A stretch of 7,582 nucleotides of DNA from JBEVEP01 sp040512755. GTDB taxonomy: Bacteria > Pseudomonadota > Alphaproteobacteria > Rhizobiales > Rhizobiaceae. This document shows positions 6,752 to 7,582 of this stretch, in pieces. The notes under the pieces were generated by a model that saw only the letters and a list, made by a program, of their open reading frames with translations, did not search any database and was not told where the DNA came from. A program made the translations under genes and the position numbers. The stretch lies in the NCBI GenBank assembly GCA_040512755.1, contig JBEVEP010000023.1:1-7582 (forward strand). The letters run 5' to 3'. Each line of letters begins with the position of its first letter. Positions within the stretch are counted from its first letter, which is position 1.

Positions 6752-7039
6752 ATGACGGGAATGATATGGCCGGACGAAGGGCTGGATGCGCAGCGGCGCA
6801 AGCTGTTGTTCCGGTCGTGGCATCGCGGTATGCGCGAAATGGACCTCATTCTGGGGACTTTTGCCGACGCTGAGATCGGCGCCTTGACTGCGGCGGAAAT
6901 CGAACAATATGAGCAGCTTCTCGAAATTCCCGACACCGAGCTCCTGCCTTGGGTCACCGGACAGCGTCCGATCCCGGAAGGCGAACAAACCGACTTACTA
7001 CTCCGGATTCTGGCGTTCCGCCGGAAGATAAACTTTTAG
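6752..7039 (+). CDS. sdhE: FAD assembly factor SdhE (succinate dehydrogenase assembly factor 2)
   Basis: SdhE (YgfY/Sdh5/SDHAF2 family) promotes covalent attachment of FAD to the SdhA subunit of succinate dehydrogenase, linking it to the TCA cycle and respiration; it acts in the cytoplasm. The 95-residue small, mostly helical protein is of normal size. The diagnostic RGxRE motif is RGMRE at residues 25-29, inside RSWHRGMREMDLILG, followed by the acidic helix AEIEQYEQLLEIPDTELL and the WVTG turn at 67-70. ATG 6752 is preceded by GGGGA at 6739-6743, about nine bases away. Met4 (6761) is an alternative start that would remove only three residues. It is divergent from recG and 11 bp before mfd, so the two are probably co-transcribed; the substrate genes sdhCDAB are not here. 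The pairing with mfd reflects gene order more than a shared pathway. The gene is intact. Confidence 0.95.
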   Translation: MTGMIWPDEGLDAQRRKLLFRSWHRGMREMDLILGTFADAEIGALTAAEIEQYEQLLEIPDTELLPWVTGQRPIPEGEQTDLLLRILAFRRKINF

Positions 7040-7050
7040 AATCTGACACC

Positions 7051-7582
7051 ATGAGTCTCATCGATCCCATCGGTATTCCCAAGGGGCGCGCCGGCCGTTT
7101 CATGGTCGACGGCGTCGCTGACGGCTACGAAGCCTTCGCGCTTGCAGCACTTGCGGCTGAAATCGGCGGCGAGGGGCCGCTCCTTTTCGTTGCGCGTGAT
7201 GGCCAGCGCTTGCCGGCCATTACCGAGGCGCTGGCCTTTGCCGCGCCCGAGCTTCCGGTGCTGGAGTTTCCGGCCTGGGATTGCTTGCCCTACGATCGCG
7301 TCTCGCCGGGCTCCGATGCCGCTGCGCGCCGTCTCGACGCCATGGCCGCGATGATCGCGCTTGCCAAGAAGCCGCATCGCGCCATCATACTCACCACCGC
7401 AAACGCGATCCTCCAACGCGTTCCGCCAGCCGCAGCGGTGGAGGCCCAGACCTTCCAGGCCCGCTCCGGCAACCAGATCGACATGAATGTCCTGATCGGG
7501 CGTCTCGAAAACTCGGGCTTCGAACGGGTAGCGACCGTGCGCGATGTCGGCGAATTCGCTGTGCGCGGCGGCATCCTCGATC
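7051..7582 (+). CDS. mfd: Transcription-repair coupling factor Mfd (N-terminal part)
   Basis: Mfd releases RNA polymerase stalled at DNA lesions and recruits UvrA for nucleotide excision repair. Only the first 177 codons plus one base are inside the window; the frame is open at the end. The family is about 1150 residues long, so the helicase motor, RNA-polymerase-interaction domain and C-terminus lie beyond the window. The visible part is the UvrB-like N-terminal region, with FPAWDCLPYDRVSP at residues 73-86, ARRLDAM at 92-98 and VRDVGEFAVRGGILD at 163-177, all strongly Mfd-like. The ATG at 7051 lies 11 bp after the sdhE stop with no good Shine-Dalgarno sequence, which suggests translation coupled to or reinitiated from sdhE. 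Met18 (7102) would be the next start, but the N-terminus from Met1 reads naturally. No promoter of its own is evident in the 11-bp gap. Confidence 0.95.
   Translation, partial: MSLIDPIGIPKGRAGRFMVDGVADGYEAFALAALAAEIGGEGPLLFVARDGQRLPAITEALAFAAPELPVLEFPAWDCLPYDRVSPGSDAAARRLDAMAAMIALAKKPHRAIILTTANAILQRVPPAAAVEAQTFQARSGNQIDMNVLIGRLENSGFERVATVRDVGEFAVRGGILD

Overview
The window is about 7.6 kb of GC-rich chromosomal DNA that reads as an ordinary housekeeping region of an alphaproteobacterium in the order Hyphomicrobiales (Rhizobiales). The gene order (glmU, glmS, a DUF502 membrane protein, convergent recG, then divergent sdhE and mfd), the protein sequences and two kinds of rhizobial-looking intergenic palindromic repeat all point that way. 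A Mesorhizobium-like member of the Phyllobacteriaceae is my best guess, but this is inference from memory and not a database result.

Left part (1-3300): the 3' end of glmU (cut by the window start) and a complete glmS, both on the plus strand. GlmS makes glucosamine-6-phosphate from fructose-6-phosphate and glutamine. GlmU performs the last two steps to UDP-GlcNAc, the precursor of peptidoglycan and lipopolysaccharide. The phosphoglucosamine mutase step between them (GlmM) is not encoded here. The 319-bp gap between the genes carries two identical 49-bp copies of a palindromic repeat and a separate strong hairpin, followed by a clear ribosome binding site for glmS.

Middle (3301-6353): a two-helix inner-membrane DUF502 protein follows glmS after 92 bp that contain a two-tier hairpin. 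Convergent with it, 45 bp away, is a complete recG on the minus strand, encoding the branched-DNA helicase that remodels stalled forks and Holliday junctions.

Right part (6354-7582): the 398-bp region between recG and the divergent sdhE holds two copies of another palindromic repeat in opposite orientation, and then a good alphaproteobacterial-type promoter. sdhE (flavinylation factor for succinate dehydrogenase) is followed after 11 bp by the start of mfd (transcription-repair coupling factor), which runs off the window end.

I found no mobile element, CRISPR array, RNA gene, toxin-antitoxin pair or defence system. No undescribed system is apparent; the points worth a second look are the intergenic structured repeats and hairpins.
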